From Bradyrhizobium canariense (lineage in GTDB: Bacteria; Pseudomonadota; Alphaproteobacteria; Rhizobiales; Xanthobacteraceae): 64,000 nucleotides of DNA. Below, in pieces: positions 26,663 to 36,203 of the stretch. The DNA lies in assembly GCF_900105125.1 (NCBI RefSeq), contig NZ_LT629750.1:992001-1056000 (forward strand). Reading direction: 5' to 3'. The translations under genes and the position numbers were made by a program. Under the pieces are notes generated by a model that worked only from the letters and a program-made list of their open reading frames with translations, was not told the DNA's origin and did not search any database. Numbering within the stretch: the first letter of the stretch is position 1; each line of letters starts with the position of its first letter.

Positions 26663-29089
26663 ATGACGACCCCTAAACCCCGGCCATCTATCGTTCACGG
26701 CGAAAGCCGATCTTATCCGGTGTTGCCGCTGCGCGACATCGTGGTTTTTCCGAACATCATCGTGCCCTTGTTCGTCGGCCGCGAGAAATCGATCCGCGCC
26801 CTCGAAGAGGTCATGAAGAATGACGCTCTGATCATGCTGGCGACGCAGAAGAACGCGTCGGATGATGATCCAACTCCGGATTCGATCTACGAGACCGGCA
26901 CGCTTGCCAGCGTGCTGCAGCTGCTCAAATTGCCCGACGGCACCGTCAAGGTGCTGGTGGAGGGGCTGGAGCGTGCCCGTGTGGAGAAATATTCCGACCG
27001 AGCCGACTATTATGAAGCGACCGCTGTTGCGCTCGCCGACACCGACGCCGCTTCCGTTGAAGCCGAAGCCCTGGCGCGCTCGGTCGTGTCCGATTTCGAG
27101 AGCTATGTGAAGCTCAACAAGAAGATCTCGGCCGAAGTCGTCGGCGTGGTGCAGGCGATTACCGATTTCGCCAAGCTCAGCGATCAGGTCGCGTCGCATC
27201 TGGCTGTCAAGATCGCCGATCGCCAGGCCATCCTGGAGACGCTGTCCGTTACCGCGCGCCTGGAGAAGGTGCTGGGGCTGATGGAGAGCGAAATCTCGGT
27301 GCTGCAGGTCGAGAAGCGCATCCGCTCGCGCGTCAAGCGCCAGATGGAGAAGACCCAGCGCGAGTATTACCTCAACGAGCAGATGAAGGCGATCCAGAAG
27401 GAACTCGGCGATGACGAGGGCCGGGATGAACTCGCCGATCTCGAAGAGAAGATCGCCAAGACCAAGCTCTCCAAGGAAGCGCGAGAGAAAGCGCAGCACG
27501 AGCTGAAGAAGCTGCGCCAGATGTCGCCGATGTCCGCGGAAGCAACGGTCGTGCGCAACTATCTCGACTGGCTGCTGTCGATCCCGTGGAACAAGAAGTC
27601 CAAGGTCAAGAAGGACCTTGAGGCGGCTCAAGCCACGCTCGACGACGATCATTACGGGCTGGAGAAGGTCAAGGACCGCATCGTCGAGTATCTGGCAGTG
27701 CAGTCGCGCGCCAACAAGCTGACCGGACCGATCCTGTGCCTGGTCGGGCCTCCCGGCGTCGGCAAGACCTCGCTCGGCAAGTCGATCGCGAAGGCGACGG
27801 GACGCGAATTCGTTCGCGTGTCGCTCGGCGGCGTGCGCGATGAAGCCGAGATCCGCGGTCACCGCCGCACCTATATCGGCTCGATGCCCGGCAAGATCAT
27901 CCAGTCGATGCGGAAGGCGAAGACCTCGAATCCGCTGTTCCTGCTGGACGAGATCGACAAGATGGGCGCCGATTTCCGTGGCGACCCGTCATCGGCGCTG
28001 CTTGAGGTCCTCGATCCCGAGCAGAACTCGACCTTCAACGACCATTATCTCGAGGTCGACTACGACCTCTCCAACGTGATGTTCATTACGACCGCGAATA
28101 CGCTGAATATTCCCGGACCGCTGATGGACCGCATGGAGATCATCCGGATCGCCGGCTACACCGAGAACGAGAAAGTCGAGATCGCGCGCAAGCATCTGAT
28201 CCCGAACGCGATCTCCAAGCACGGCCTGGATTCCAAGGAGTGGTCGATCGACGACGATGCGTTGTTGCTGATGATCCGCCGCTACACCCGCGAAGCGGGC
28301 GTGCGTAACCTGGAGCGTGAGCTTTCGACACTCGCCCGCAAGGCGGTGAAGGAGCTGATGATCTCCAAGAAGAAGTCGGTGAAGGTCACCGAGAAGTCCC
28401 TCGAGGAATTTCTCGGCGTGCCGAAATATCGCTACGGCGAGATCGAGAGCGACGATCAGGTCGGCATTGTCACCGGCCTCGCATGGACCGATGTCGGCGG
28501 TGAGTTGCTCACCATCGAAGGCGTCATGATGCCCGGCAAGGGCAAGATGACGGTCACGGGCAACCTGCGCGACGTCATGAAGGAGTCGATCTCGGCGGCA
28601 GCATCCTATGTCCGCTCGCGAGCGATCATCTATGGCATCGAGCCGCCGCTGTTCGACAGGCGGGACATCCACGTCCACGTGCCGGAGGGGGCAACCCCGA
28701 AGGACGGACCGTCGGCGGGTGTCGCGATGGCAACCGCGATCATCTCGGTCATGACCGGCATTCCGGTCCGGCACGATGTCGCCATGACCGGCGAGATCAC
28801 GCTACGCGGGCGGGTGTTGCCGATCGGCGGCTTGAAGGAGAAGCTGTTGGCCGCGGCGCGCGGCGGCATCAAGATGGTGCTGATCCCGGAGGATAACGCC
28901 AAGGATCTCACGGAGATTTCCGATGCGATCAAGGGCGGGATGGAGATCATTCCGGTAGCCCGTCTGGACGACGTAGTCTCCAAGGCCCTGGTGCGGCCAC
29001 CGGTGCCGATCGTCTGGGAAGAAGACACCAAGGTGCCGGTCAAGCCGGAAGCCGGCGACGAGGCGGCGGGCGGCCTGACGGCGCACTAA
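26663..29089 (+). CDS. lon: ATP-dependent protease La (Lon)
   Basis: The 808-residue cytoplasmic protease degrades misfolded and regulatory proteins. The N-terminal substrate-binding domain covers residues 15-215 ([20 protein letters not shown]). The AAA+ module has Walker [14 protein letters not shown] and Walker B FLLDEIDK. The C-terminal S16 protease domain has the catalytic serine in [12 protein letters not shown] and the lysine in the [10 protein letters not shown] block. Length and domain order are normal. It is the last gene of the tig-clpP-clpX-lon group and is followed by a strong terminator. Confidence 0.98.
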   Translation: MTTPKPRPSIVHGESRSYPVLPLRDIVVFPNIIVPLFVGREKSIRALEEVMKNDALIMLATQKNASDDDPTPDSIYETGTLASVLQLLKLPDGTVKVLVEGLERARVEKYSDRADYYEATAVALADTDAASVEAEALARSVVSDFESYVKLNKKISAEVVGVVQAITDFAKLSDQVASHLAVKIADRQAILETLSVTARLEKVLGLMESEISVLQVEKRIRSRVKRQMEKTQREYYLNEQMKAIQKELGDDEGRDELADLEEKIAKTKLSKEAREKAQHELKKLRQMSPMSAEATVVRNYLDWLLSIPWNKKSKVKKDLEAAQATLDDDHYGLEKVKDRIVEYLAVQSRANKLTGPILCLVGPPGVGKTSLGKSIAKATGREFVRVSLGGVRDEAEIRGHRRTYIGSMPGKIIQSMRKAKTSNPLFLLDEIDKMGADFRGDPSSALLEVLDPEQNSTFNDHYLEVDYDLSNVMFITTANTLNIPGPLMDRMEIIRIAGYTENEKVEIARKHLIPNAISKHGLDSKEWSIDDDALLLMIRRYTREAGVRNLERELSTLARKAVKELMISKKKSVKVTEKSLEEFLGVPKYRYGEIESDDQVGIVTGLAWTDVGGELLTIEGVMMPGKGKMTVTGNLRDVMKESISAAASYVRSRAIIYGIEPPLFDRRDIHVHVPEGATPKDGPSAGVAMATAIISVMTGIPVRHDVAMTGEITLRGRVLPIGGLKEKLLAAARGGIKMVLIPEDNAKDLTEISDAIKGGMEIIPVARLDDVVSKALVRPPVPIVWEEDTKVPVKPEAGDEAAGGLTAH

Positions 29090-29113
29090 GTCAAACGAGA
29101 AAATGATAAAACA

Positions 29114-29141
29114 ACGGCGCCTTCGGGCGCCGTTTCTTTTT
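29114..29141 (+). terminator. intrinsic terminator after lon
   Basis: ACGGCGCC and GGCGCCGT form a perfect 8-bp stem with a stable TTCG tetraloop, followed by TTTCTTTTT. It lies 24 bp after the lon stop. Confidence 0.92.
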
Positions 29142-29155
29142 GGAGTTGAACCGCC

Positions 29156-29557
29156 ATGAATATCGACGGGCAATGCCATTGCGGCCTGGTGACCTATCAG
29201 GCGGACATCGACCCGGAACGGGTTTTGATATGTCATTGCACGGATTGCCAGACGCTCACCGGTTCGCCTTACAGGGTGACGGTGATCTGCTCGAGCGAGC
29301 AAATCCGGATGACGGGAAGGGCGCCCAAGGTCTACGCCAAGACCGGCGATAACGGCCGTACGCGTTTTCAGCACTTCTGTGGGGAATGCGGCTCCCCGCT
29401 GTTTACCAGCGGCGAGGGTGGGCCGGACGATTGGGGGATTCGCTGGGGCAGCATCCACCAGCGCGACCGGCTCAAGCCCGCACGGCAAATCTGGTGTCGT
29501 TCGGCGGCGCCGTGGATCAACCATCTCCAGGGATTGCCCGGTCAGCCGACCGAGTAG
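29156..29557 (+). CDS. GFA-family (glutathione-dependent formaldehyde-activating enzyme-like) zinc protein
   Basis: This 133-residue small zinc protein has the cysteine set of the GFA/CENP-V fold: GQCHCG at the N-terminus, CHCTDCQTLTGSPYRV near residue 26 and FCGECGSPLF near residue 80. Members are often annotated as formaldehyde-activating, but most are functionally unproven. It starts 15 bp after the lon terminator and precedes tRNA-Val. It is probably an independent unit. Confidence 0.85.
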   Translation: MNIDGQCHCGLVTYQADIDPERVLICHCTDCQTLTGSPYRVTVICSSEQIRMTGRAPKVYAKTGDNGRTRFQHFCGECGSPLFTSGEGGPDDWGIRWGSIHQRDRLKPARQIWCRSAAPWINHLQGLPGQPTE

Positions 29558-29608
29558 ACGGTATCCGACCTTGCACCAACGGGCACCCAAAGGCTAAATA
29601 GCGGGTGA

Positions 29609-29685
29609 GGGCGGCTAGCTCAGCTGGTTAGAGCATCTCGTTTACACCGAGAGGGTCGGGAGTTCGAATCTCTCGCCGCCTACCA
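29609..29685 (+). tRNA. tRNA-Val (anticodon TAC)
   Basis: This is a complete 77-nt cloverleaf with encoded CCA. The acceptor GGGCGGC pairs with GCCGCCT. The D-arm is GCTCAGCTGGTTAGAGC, the anticodon stem is TCTCG/CGAGA around TTTACAC, and the T-arm contains GTTCGAATC. Anticodon TAC reads GUA and other valine codons. Confidence 0.96.
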
Positions 29686-29817
29686 GTATCTGCAGCCGTG
29701 TCACGCGACGGACCGGCAACAGCTACAGGCACCGCTATCATTGCTGATGGCCGCACACTGGAAGCGCGCGAAGACGCTGAAGATTGTTAGGGGCGACAAC
29801 ATCCAGGAGGTCCGGCC

Positions 29818-30084
29818 ATGTTCGTCACGTCGAAACCCGCAATAGTGACCTGTGCGTTTTTATCTGTCGCGTCGTCGTTGGTGTCCACCGGCGCATCGGC
29901 TGTCACGGTGGAAGTAGCCAAGAAGTGCGATCTGCTCGTCGCGAAGGCGTTTCCTCCACGCGAGCCGGGCAATCCCGCGGCCGGCAGCGCGAAAGGCACG
30001 GCGCAAGATCAAAGAAGCTATTTTAGCAAATGCGTGGCGAATGGCGGCAACATGGATGGCGGCGCCGACAAAGACACGAAATAG
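29818..30084 (+). CDS. small secreted protein of unknown function
   Basis: This is an 88-residue protein with an N-terminal signal peptide (hydrophobic core near residues 8-26, cleavage probably after GASA). A short mature part has two cysteines (KKCDLLV and SKCVANGG), which could form a disulfide. CAGGAGG lies 7 nt before the ATG, so expression is likely. I do not recognise a family; similar small periplasmic proteins are common in Bradyrhizobium. Confidence 0.7.
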   Translation: MFVTSKPAIVTCAFLSVASSLVSTGASAVTVEVAKKCDLLVAKAFPPREPGNPAAGSAKGTAQDQRSYFSKCVANGGNMDGGADKDTK

Positions 30085-30100
30085 CGCGGCTTAAGCCGGT

Positions 30101-30334
30101 ATGGAGCACCGCATGCGCCGTCTACTGGCCGCGCTGCTTGGATTACTCGCCGGCTATCCGCTGTTTGCATTCGCGGGTTATCGGGCCATCGGATTGTTTT
30201 CCGGCAATCACTTCGACGGTAGTGTCGAAGCCAGCATGACGGCCGCGTTCGTCTGTGGTCCGCTCGGCGCGATGATCGGGCTGATCTGCGGGGTTATCTT
30301 TGGCAAAGCAAAGCCGGCCGACAGATTGAGATAA
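30101..30334 (+). CDS. small membrane protein, two helices
   Basis: This is a 77-residue protein with two hydrophobic segments, LLAALLGLLAGYPLFAFAGY and AAFVCGPLGAMIGLICGVIFG, separated by a short polar loop. An alternative ATG at 30113 would shorten it by four residues. It follows the secreted protein by 16 bp and may be cotranscribed with it. The function is unknown. Confidence 0.6.
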   Translation: MEHRMRRLLAALLGLLAGYPLFAFAGYRAIGLFSGNHFDGSVEASMTAAFVCGPLGAMIGLICGVIFGKAKPADRLR

Positions 30335-30383
30335 CGCCGAACATCTCCTCGAGATTTTTAGACGCTGAAGTGGGATTGCGCAC

Positions 30384-31244
30384 ATGGAAGCACCGACGGG
30401 CCACGATCAAAATGCCGACCAGATCGCGTACTGGAACGGAGCTGGTGGCCAGCGCTGGACCGATCGCCAGCACATGCAGGACATCATGCTTGCGCCGGTC
30501 GCTGACATCCTGATCGGCCGCGCCAAGGTCAAGGCGGGCGAACGGATTGTTGACGTTGGTTGCGGCTGCGGCGCCATCGCAATCGCGCTGGCGCAAAAGG
30601 TCGGTCCTACAGGTCATGTGCTTGGCGTCGACGTCTCGGCGCCGATGCTGGCCCGGGCGCGCCAGGTTACGCCGGCAGATACTCCCGTCGATTTCGCGCT
30701 TGCCGATGCCACGATATACCCGTTCGAGCCCGCAAGCTCTGACCTTCTGGTCTCGCGGTTCGGCGTGATGTTTTTTGCCGAGCCTGCGGTTTCCTTCGCC
30801 AATATGCGCCAGGCATTGCGGCCATCGGGGCGGCTGACATTCGCTTGCTGGCGCGAGCCGCGCGAGAACCCGTGGCTGATGGTGCCGCTTCAGGCGGTCT
30901 ATAAGCACGTCCCGAAGTTGCCGCAGCTCGGGCCGGAAGACCCTGGCCCGTTCTCATTTGCTTCCGAACAGCGCGTTCACCGTATCCTGGGCGAGGCAGG
31001 CTTTGCGGGGATAGCGATGGAACCATGTGATTTGGCTCTCGATGTTGCCATCGGGCGAGGCCTTGATGCTGCGGTCGAATCCGCGCTCGAAATCGGTCCC
31101 GCAAGCCGTGCGCTGGAGGGGCAACCAGCGGCTTTGTGCGAGGCTTCCAGGAACTCAATCCGCGAAGCGCTGATTCCTTTCGTAAAGGGAAATTCGGTGC
31201 CGCTGCCCGCGGCGATCTGGATCGTAACGGCGTCGGCTTCCTAG
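30384..31244 (+). CDS. class I SAM-dependent methyltransferase
   Basis: This is a 286-residue protein of the UbiE/COQ5-like group. Motif I is IVDVGCGCGAIAIALAQ (near residues 54-70) and motif II lies around LGVDVSAPMLARA. The later segment LVSRFGVMFF matches the post-motif region typical of small-molecule C- or O-methyltransferases. Genes of this type are widespread and the substrate cannot be inferred. It follows the small membrane protein by 49 bp on the same strand. Confidence 0.85.
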   Translation: MEAPTGHDQNADQIAYWNGAGGQRWTDRQHMQDIMLAPVADILIGRAKVKAGERIVDVGCGCGAIAIALAQKVGPTGHVLGVDVSAPMLARARQVTPADTPVDFALADATIYPFEPASSDLLVSRFGVMFFAEPAVSFANMRQALRPSGRLTFACWREPRENPWLMVPLQAVYKHVPKLPQLGPEDPGPFSFASEQRVHRILGEAGFAGIAMEPCDLALDVAIGRGLDAAVESALEIGPASRALEGQPAALCEASRNSIREALIPFVKGNSVPLPAAIWIVTASAS

Positions 31245-31581
31245 CAATCGGTCTGATCAATGCTTGTTCGGGAACCGTCGACTGCGACGTTTTCGCGCAT
31301 GGGAATGTGATTGCAGTTAGGTGACATGGTCCCGATTACGATCCAGAGCGACTTATTTCATGCTTTTGAAAACAGCGAGCTGCCGCCGTCCAAATGCTCG
31401 CTGCAACGGCCATTAAGGTTCACCAGTTAGGTTAAGAACTAAATCGCATTGTCCCGTCACGCAAAACGGCTAGCGTCAGCTTCGGATATTTTTAATCCGG
31501 ATCCAGTGCGGCGAGGCCATCAGAAAATGATGTTCTGTTTGACCGCGTTGCTTCTTCAGATCGTTAGATCGTGAGCGCCGA
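31245..31581. other. intergenic region, no gene seen
   Basis: This 337-bp AT-richer stretch shows no supported reading frame or RNA gene. It contains a short inverted repeat TTAGGTTAAGAACTAA near 31427. It probably holds the promoter of the small genes that follow. Confidence 0.4.
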
Positions 31582-31695
31582 ATGTTCGTTGCTGCCTTTA
31601 TCGCGGGAATTTTTGCGGCCGGGTTCAGTGTTGGTTACGCGGTGCGGTCGCGGATATCGTATCAACGCCGACAGACCAGGAAAAACCGATGGTAA
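31582..31695 (+). CDS. 37-residue single-helix membrane microprotein
   Basis: The frame starts ATG at 31582 and reads MFVAAFIAGIFAAGFSVGYA, then a strongly basic tail (VRSRISYQRRQTRKNRW) before TAA. One transmembrane helix followed by a positively charged cytoplasmic tail is a common microprotein design. There is no strong ribosome site, but a GTG ten bases upstream lies in another frame. Small size makes this provisional. Confidence 0.5.
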   Translation: MFVAAFIAGIFAAGFSVGYAVRSRISYQRRQTRKNRW

Positions 31696-31828
31696 ACGCG
31701 TTGAGCGCCTCCGCGTTGGGTAACCCTGATCGAGGCGCAAGTCGGGCGGTCGTTGCTTCGATTTAATGAGAGAATAGTGGTTCTTGCACTTACAATACCA
31801 GGCGTGGCGTACACATCGAGTTCGTGAG

Positions 31829-32011
31829 ATGACCGCGTCAGAACAAAAGAATAATGGTCCGTCTGGATCAACGCTCCGCTCGATATTGTCGAAGCTAAAG
31901 GACGCCACACCATTTATTTTTTATTTTATCGTCGTCCTGGTCGCGATGGCAGGATGGCTCTACTTCATTGGCTGGCTGTTGTGGCAATTGGTCGTCTGGA
32001 TTTTTAGTTAG
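31829..32011 (+). CDS. 60-residue membrane protein, one long C-terminal helix pair
   Basis: This short protein has a polar N-terminus (MTASEQKNNGPSGSTLRSIL) and a hydrophobic C-terminus, FIFYFIVVLVAMAGWLYFIG and WLLWQLVVWIF, rich in tryptophan. The frame is open from 31784, but ATG 31829 is more plausible. The family is unknown. It converges with pepT. Confidence 0.5.
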   Translation: MTASEQKNNGPSGSTLRSILSKLKDATPFIFYFIVVLVAMAGWLYFIGWLLWQLVVWIFS

Positions 32012-32054
32012 AGAAATATTCGGACGCTGGAAAACACCGAGGTCACGCGCGATC

Positions 32055-33308
32055 TCAAGCTCGCTCTTCCCAAATCATCACAAGATGGACGATGGTCTGC
32101 ACGGCTTTTTCCATGTCCTGCACGCTCACCCATTCCAGGCGGGAATGGAAAGCGTGTTCACCAGCAAAGATGTTGGGGCAGGGCAATCCCATGAATGACA
32201 GCCGCGAGCCGTCGGTCCCGCCGCGGATCGAGGTCTTCACTGGTTTGAGGCCGGCGCGGCGGATGGCTTCTATCGCATTTTCCATGATCGCGGGGTGAGC
32301 GTCGATCACCTGCTTCATGTTGCGGTACTGCTGCCTGATTTCCAGCCGGTAGGTCGATCGCGGAAAGTCCTTCATCACCTCTTTGATGATGTCTTCCAGC
32401 AAGACTTCTTTTTCCTTCAAGCCTTCGTCGGTGAAATCGCGCACGATGAAACTTAGCGTGGCTTTTTCCAGCGCGCCCGAGATTGCGATTGGATGCAGAA
32501 AGCCTTGCTTGCCCTCGGTGGTTTCGGGCGAACAGGTGTCCTTTGGCAGGCGGTCGACGATAGCGGCCGCGATCTTGATCGCGTGCTCCATCTTGCCCTT
32601 GGCGTAACCGGGATGGGTGCTGACGCCCTCGATGGTGACGGTTGCGCCGTCGGCCGAAAACGTCTCGTCCTCGATATTTCCCGCGGTTTCGCCGTCCATG
32701 GTGTAGGCAAAGTCGGCGCCCAGCTTTTTCAGATCGGCCTTGTCGACTCCGCGGCCGATCTCCTCATCCGGCGTAAACAGGATCTTGATGGTGCCGTGTT
32801 TGATCTGCGGATTATTAATCAGGAAATGCGCGGCATCCATGATTTCGGCCACGCCGGCCTTGTTGTCCGCCCCCAACAGCGTGGTGCCATCCGTGGTGAC
32901 GATGTCATTGCCGATCTGATCGGCGAGCGCCGGATGCTCCGCGGCGCGGATGATCTGCGAACGGTCGCCCGGCAGGACGATATCGCCGCCGCGATAATTC
33001 CTGATGATCTGCGGTTTGACATCCTTGCCCGAGCAATCGGGCGAAGTGTCCATGTGCGAGCAGAAACAGATAACGGGAACTTTTTTGTCCGTGTTCGCCG
33101 GGATCGTCGCGTAGACATAGCCATACGCGTCGAGATGGGCGTCGCGAATTCCCATCGCCTGCAACTCGCTCGCGAGCAGGGTCCCCAGGTCTTTTTGCTT
33201 TTCGGTGGAGGGACAGGTCGCGGACGCCGCGTCAGACTGGGTATCGATGACCACATAGCGCAGGAAGCGCTCGGTAACGGTATGCGTGAAGTTGAGAGGT
33301 GAGGGCAC
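32055..33308 (-). CDS. pepT: peptidase T, tripeptide aminopeptidase
   Basis: This is a 417-residue M20B zinc aminopeptidase that removes N-terminal residues from tripeptides. Metal and catalytic residues are visible in CFCSHMDTSPD, GADNKAG, TPDEEIGRG (catalytic and ligand glutamates), YTMDGE and FAGEHAFHS. The length matches the family. The start is GTG 33308. It is transcribed in the same direction as the HU gene upstream but separated from it by a terminator and a repeat. Confidence 0.95.
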   Translation of the reverse strand: MPSPLNFTHTVTERFLRYVVIDTQSDAASATCPSTEKQKDLGTLLASELQAMGIRDAHLDAYGYVYATIPANTDKKVPVICFCSHMDTSPDCSGKDVKPQIIRNYRGGDIVLPGDRSQIIRAAEHPALADQIGNDIVTTDGTTLLGADNKAGVAEIMDAAHFLINNPQIKHGTIKILFTPDEEIGRGVDKADLKKLGADFAYTMDGETAGNIEDETFSADGATVTIEGVSTHPGYAKGKMEHAIKIAAAIVDRLPKDTCSPETTEGKQGFLHPIAISGALEKATLSFIVRDFTDEGLKEKEVLLEDIIKEVMKDFPRSTYRLEIRQQYRNMKQVIDAHPAIMENAIEAIRRAGLKPVKTSIRGGTDGSRLSFMGLPCPNIFAGEHAFHSRLEWVSVQDMEKAVQTIVHLVMIWEERA

Positions 33309-33354
33309 TATCGAAACCGCGGCAAGAACGGAAACAGGACTGCGGGACAGTATA

Positions 33355-33403
33355 ACAAAAAAGCGCCACTCCGGGGCCGCGTATGCCGTGCCGGAATGGC
33401 GCT
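33355..33403 (-). terminator. intrinsic terminator of the HU transcript
   Basis: Read on the minus strand, AGCGCCATTCCGG and CCGGAGTGGCGCT form a 13-bp stem with one mismatch around a 16-base loop, followed by six T residues. It stops transcription coming from the HU gene before pepT. Confidence 0.8.
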
Positions 33404-33426
33404 AAAAGGATTGGAAAACGCCCCTC

Positions 33427-33545
33427 GAGCATGATCCGGAAAAGTGGGAACCGGTTTTCCCTCGGGACAAACGCGAAGCGTTTGCCCGGAGATCATGCTC
33501 AAACAAAGTGATGAGATCATGAGCCCATTCCAATCGGATCGTGAT
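33427..33545. repeat. palindromic intergenic repeat, GAGCATGATCC type (copy A)
   Basis: GAGCATGATC (33427-33436) is mirrored by GATCATGCTC (33491-33500). Between them lie AAGTGGGAACCGG and an inner palindrome around ACGCGAAGCGTTTG. A second, degenerate part with ATGAGATCATGAGC follows up to the HU stop. A shorter relative is at 58440-58492. I recall this sequence type as abundant in Bradyrhizobium and Rhodopseudomonas intergenic regions. Confidence 0.75.
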
Positions 33546-33845
33546 CTAAACGGCTTCCTTGAGTTCCTTGGCCGCGCGGAAAGCGACCTTCTTGCTGGCC
33601 TTGATATGGATTGCCTCGCCCGTGGCGGGGTTACGGCCCATGCGGGCGGCGCGCTTGCGCACCTGCAGGATGCCGAGGCCGACGATGCGGATACGCTCGC
33701 CCTTTTTCAGGTGCTTGGTAATTCGGCTGACCAGATCGTTCAGAATGGCTTCAGCGCCCTTCTTCGACAATTCATGTTCTTCCGACAGGGCGGCCGCCAG
33801 ATGCTTCAGCGTGATCGTAGCCGGGGTCGCTGCTTTCTTCGCCAT
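33546..33845 (-). CDS. HU-family nucleoid DNA-binding protein
   Basis: This 99-residue histone-like protein starts MAKKAATPATITLKHLAAAL. It has the DNA-binding arm GLGILQVRKRAARMGRNPAT and the conserved tail ASKKVAFRAAKELKEA. It binds and bends DNA without strict sequence specificity. GGAGG precedes the ATG. It differs from the canonical HupB start (MNKxELI), so it belongs to the divergent HU group found in rhizobia. Confidence 0.92.
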   Translation of the reverse strand: MAKKAATPATITLKHLAAALSEEHELSKKGAEAILNDLVSRITKHLKKGERIRIVGLGILQVRKRAARMGRNPATGEAIHIKASKKVAFRAAKELKEAV

Positions 33846-34003
33846 ATTTGGCCCTCCTCGTTGTTGATGGCTCAGGAAACTAAGGCGTATCAGGCCTTAA
33901 ATGATTCGAAGACCAGGTGCCTACGCTGTTTTGCCGATAAATAGGCCATTATTTGCATCGGCATGGCAAAAAAGCCCGTGCCGCAAGGGGATTCGCAACG
34001 TCC

Positions 34004-34031
34004 TTGACTTGGATTGGCGGCCCCTTTAAGT
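34004..34031 (+). promoter_or_regulatory. promoter of tRNA-Asp
   Basis: TTGACT (34004-34009) and TTAAGT (34026-34031) are spaced by 16 bp and end 27 bp before the tRNA. This is a typical housekeeping sigma factor arrangement. Confidence 0.5.
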
Positions 34032-34058
34032 CCCTGCACTCGCGGGTGTCGCAATCAC

Positions 34059-34135
<77 letters not shown>

Positions 34136-34491
34136 AAATATCTAGTAAAAGCAGATATTTACAGCTCGCCTGATTTTCAGAATTCCTCAAAAAGTGTCAG
34201 CAAGGCCGGCTCCGCCGGCTCCCTGACTTTCGTCCGGTTTTTGTTCTAGTTTCCTGGCGCCGATCGCCTTGGCTTCGTCGAACCGGCGCGCGCTGGCGAC
34301 GTTCACTGGATTGTAGGTTTTCGAAGTCGCTTGTTGACGGCGATGCTGTTGGCCATCTTGTTCGCGTGATCCTCTACCGCTCCGGATCGACGCATGTTGG
34401 CAAGCGGGGGGTCTCATCGAGACCGAACACCGGTATTCGAAGCTTACCAAAATCAATGCCCAGAGAGTTCTTGGTGTATGGCCCCGGCGGT
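34136..34491. other. region after tRNA-Asp without a supported gene
   Basis: A minus-strand frame continues through this stretch but has no recognisable domain and overlaps the acyltransferase gene in another frame. The words PVNRRGHTPRTLWALILV and YNPVNVASARRF do not match a family I know. It may be decayed sequence of an island inserted at the tRNA. Confidence 0.4.
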
Positions 34492-35835
34492 TTACGGGCG
34501 CCTTTGCCGTGGCAGAACCGTCAGAGCTGACGGGTCTGCGCCCACGGCTTCCAAAGAATGGCGTGTCGGCGAGGATATCTGCTTCGAATGTTCTCGCATG
34601 CCCGCCGCGGACGAACCGCGGCTGACCGCATGTGACCAGCGTATGGAAGGGATCTCGAAAAGCCAATAAACGGCGGTTGCCGCCCCGCCAGAAATCAGCA
34701 CCGACAAGAGGAAAAAATAACCATCGGAAATCTGCCCCCCGGTCACCCGGAGAATGCCAAGGACCAACGGAAAGTGAATGAGGTACAGTGAGTAAGATAT
34801 GCGCCCCAAATGTGCGACCGGAGGCAGCGTTAGTATCCGGTGCGCCACGTCGGACCGTAAGATGGTCAAAATGACGCAACCCGCGAACAGGCCCAAGGTG
34901 ATGTCGCTGTGCAGCGCAGTGCCAGCTGCCAGAAGCGCCAACGCTCCTATGGCCATGATATGCGGCGCGGTCAGTAGCCCAAGCCAACGCGACGGCGTGT
35001 CCACCTGCTTATGATAGAGGCACGACAGGAGGCAGCCGATATAGAAAACGCACAAATAATGTAGCGTCGCCAGCACGGAGCCGATCACCGTGAGCCCGGT
35101 AAATGGCGGATTGGGCACGCCGCGCCACGCCAGCCCGACCGAGGACGCGGCAATCAGACCCACAAGCGCAGCGACTGAATAGCGGATCGGGTAGCGCGTG
35201 AGCCCCCAGCAAAGCAACGGAATGAAGAATCCCGCGCGCAGCTCGTAAACCAAACTCCAGACCGGACCATCAAGGTCGATGTCCGCGGGCGTCACCCCCA
35301 ACAACAGCAGTTGACGCACAAAGCTCGACAGGGTGAGCGGACTAAGCCAGACCACGGAAAAAGCTCTGGCGTCTTCCCGGCCGGGAAAGTCCTTCGTGCA
35401 CAACATCACAGCAGCAGCCACGATGATCGCAACCAGGAAGCAGGGGTACAGCCGCACAAAGCGGCCAAGTTGAAACCACCCATAAGGTACGCGCGCTCTG
35501 CCGAAAAACCGGATCGACAGCACGAAGCCGCTAAGAACAAAAAAGAAAATTACGCTTGCGTGTCCGAGGGTAAAAACGGCTTTGAGCAATATTTCAGCCC
35601 ATGAACCATCCGACGCCTGTAATCGGGCCGCAGAATGCAAAAGTAAGACTGTTAACGCAGCAACGCCACGCGCACCGTCCAGTGCAGAATACCGTCCTGC
35701 TCCGATGGCTTTCGATTGCCTATTTTGTGAACACGAAGCATGTTTTGTGCGAATTCGCACTACCACCCCCCCGATAGTTTTGCGAAAAGACGCAATGTTG
35801 TCAGAGGCACTTTGCGGTCCCGCTTCCTGCCTCAT
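34492..35835 (-). CDS. acyltransferase family 3 membrane protein (OafA/YrhL-like)
   Basis: This integral membrane protein of about 447 residues begins its domain with YSALDGARGVAALTVLLLHS, where the conserved histidine marks acyltransferase 3 proteins, followed by FFVLSGFVLSIRFFGRARV and about ten hydrophobic helices. Such enzymes O-acetylate or succinylate surface glycans, Nod factors or antibiotics. The frame is open to ATG 35928; I use ATG 35835, but neither has a clear ribosome site. The C-terminal 50 residues after SRGSSAAG look unusual. It lies next to a TylF-type methyltransferase, suggesting glycan modification. Confidence 0.78.
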   Translation of the reverse strand: MRQEAGPQSASDNIASFRKTIGGVVVRIRTKHASCSQNRQSKAIGAGRYSALDGARGVAALTVLLLHSAARLQASDGSWAEILLKAVFTLGHASVIFFFVLSGFVLSIRFFGRARVPYGWFQLGRFVRLYPCFLVAIIVAAAVMLCTKDFPGREDARAFSVVWLSPLTLSSFVRQLLLLGVTPADIDLDGPVWSLVYELRAGFFIPLLCWGLTRYPIRYSVAALVGLIAASSVGLAWRGVPNPPFTGLTVIGSVLATLHYLCVFYIGCLLSCLYHKQVDTPSRWLGLLTAPHIMAIGALALLAAGTALHSDITLGLFAGCVILTILRSDVAHRILTLPPVAHLGRISYSLYLIHFPLVLGILRVTGGQISDGYFFLLSVLISGGAATAVYWLFEIPSIRWSHAVSRGSSAAGMREHSKQISSPTRHSLEAVGADPSALTVLPRQRRP

Positions 35836-36203
35836 GCATATGGCGCGCCAAGACCTGAAGCGACGACCGGTGTGACTCGGCAAAGTCCGGCCGACATGCG
35901 TTGCTGAGCAGGATTCAAGCCGCGGCATCCAAGCACTATGCCGACGCTGGAGAGAGCGTCGTTTTCTTAGCTCGCCGGCCGCTTATCGATCTCGTCCGGG
36001 TGTAGTCATTTGTAAGGTGCGATTAGCTGATCGTGTGCGCAGATGACGCATTGAGGCTTTCTGGCATGATCGGCGTTCAGCGCGCGATCTTAGTTCCAGC
36101 GCGGCCCGTCCGAGGCGCGCGATGTGAGCCGGCGCGCCGATCTAACGTGAGGCTGGCAATTTAAGTTGTGGAAATTCCCGGCAGAGGCATGAATTGACCG
36201 AGG
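35836..36203. other. intergenic region between acyltransferase and TylF genes
   Basis: This divergent 370-bp gap probably holds both promoters. It contains the inverted repeat GGCGCGC/GCGCGCC-like words around 36100-36140 but no clear gene. Confidence 0.35.

Noticed and set aside
34187..34987. Minus-strand frame of 266 codons overlapping the acyltransferase
   Set aside because: Its first half is the acyltransferase gene in another frame and its second half has no known domain; I treat 34136-34491 as non-coding or decayed.
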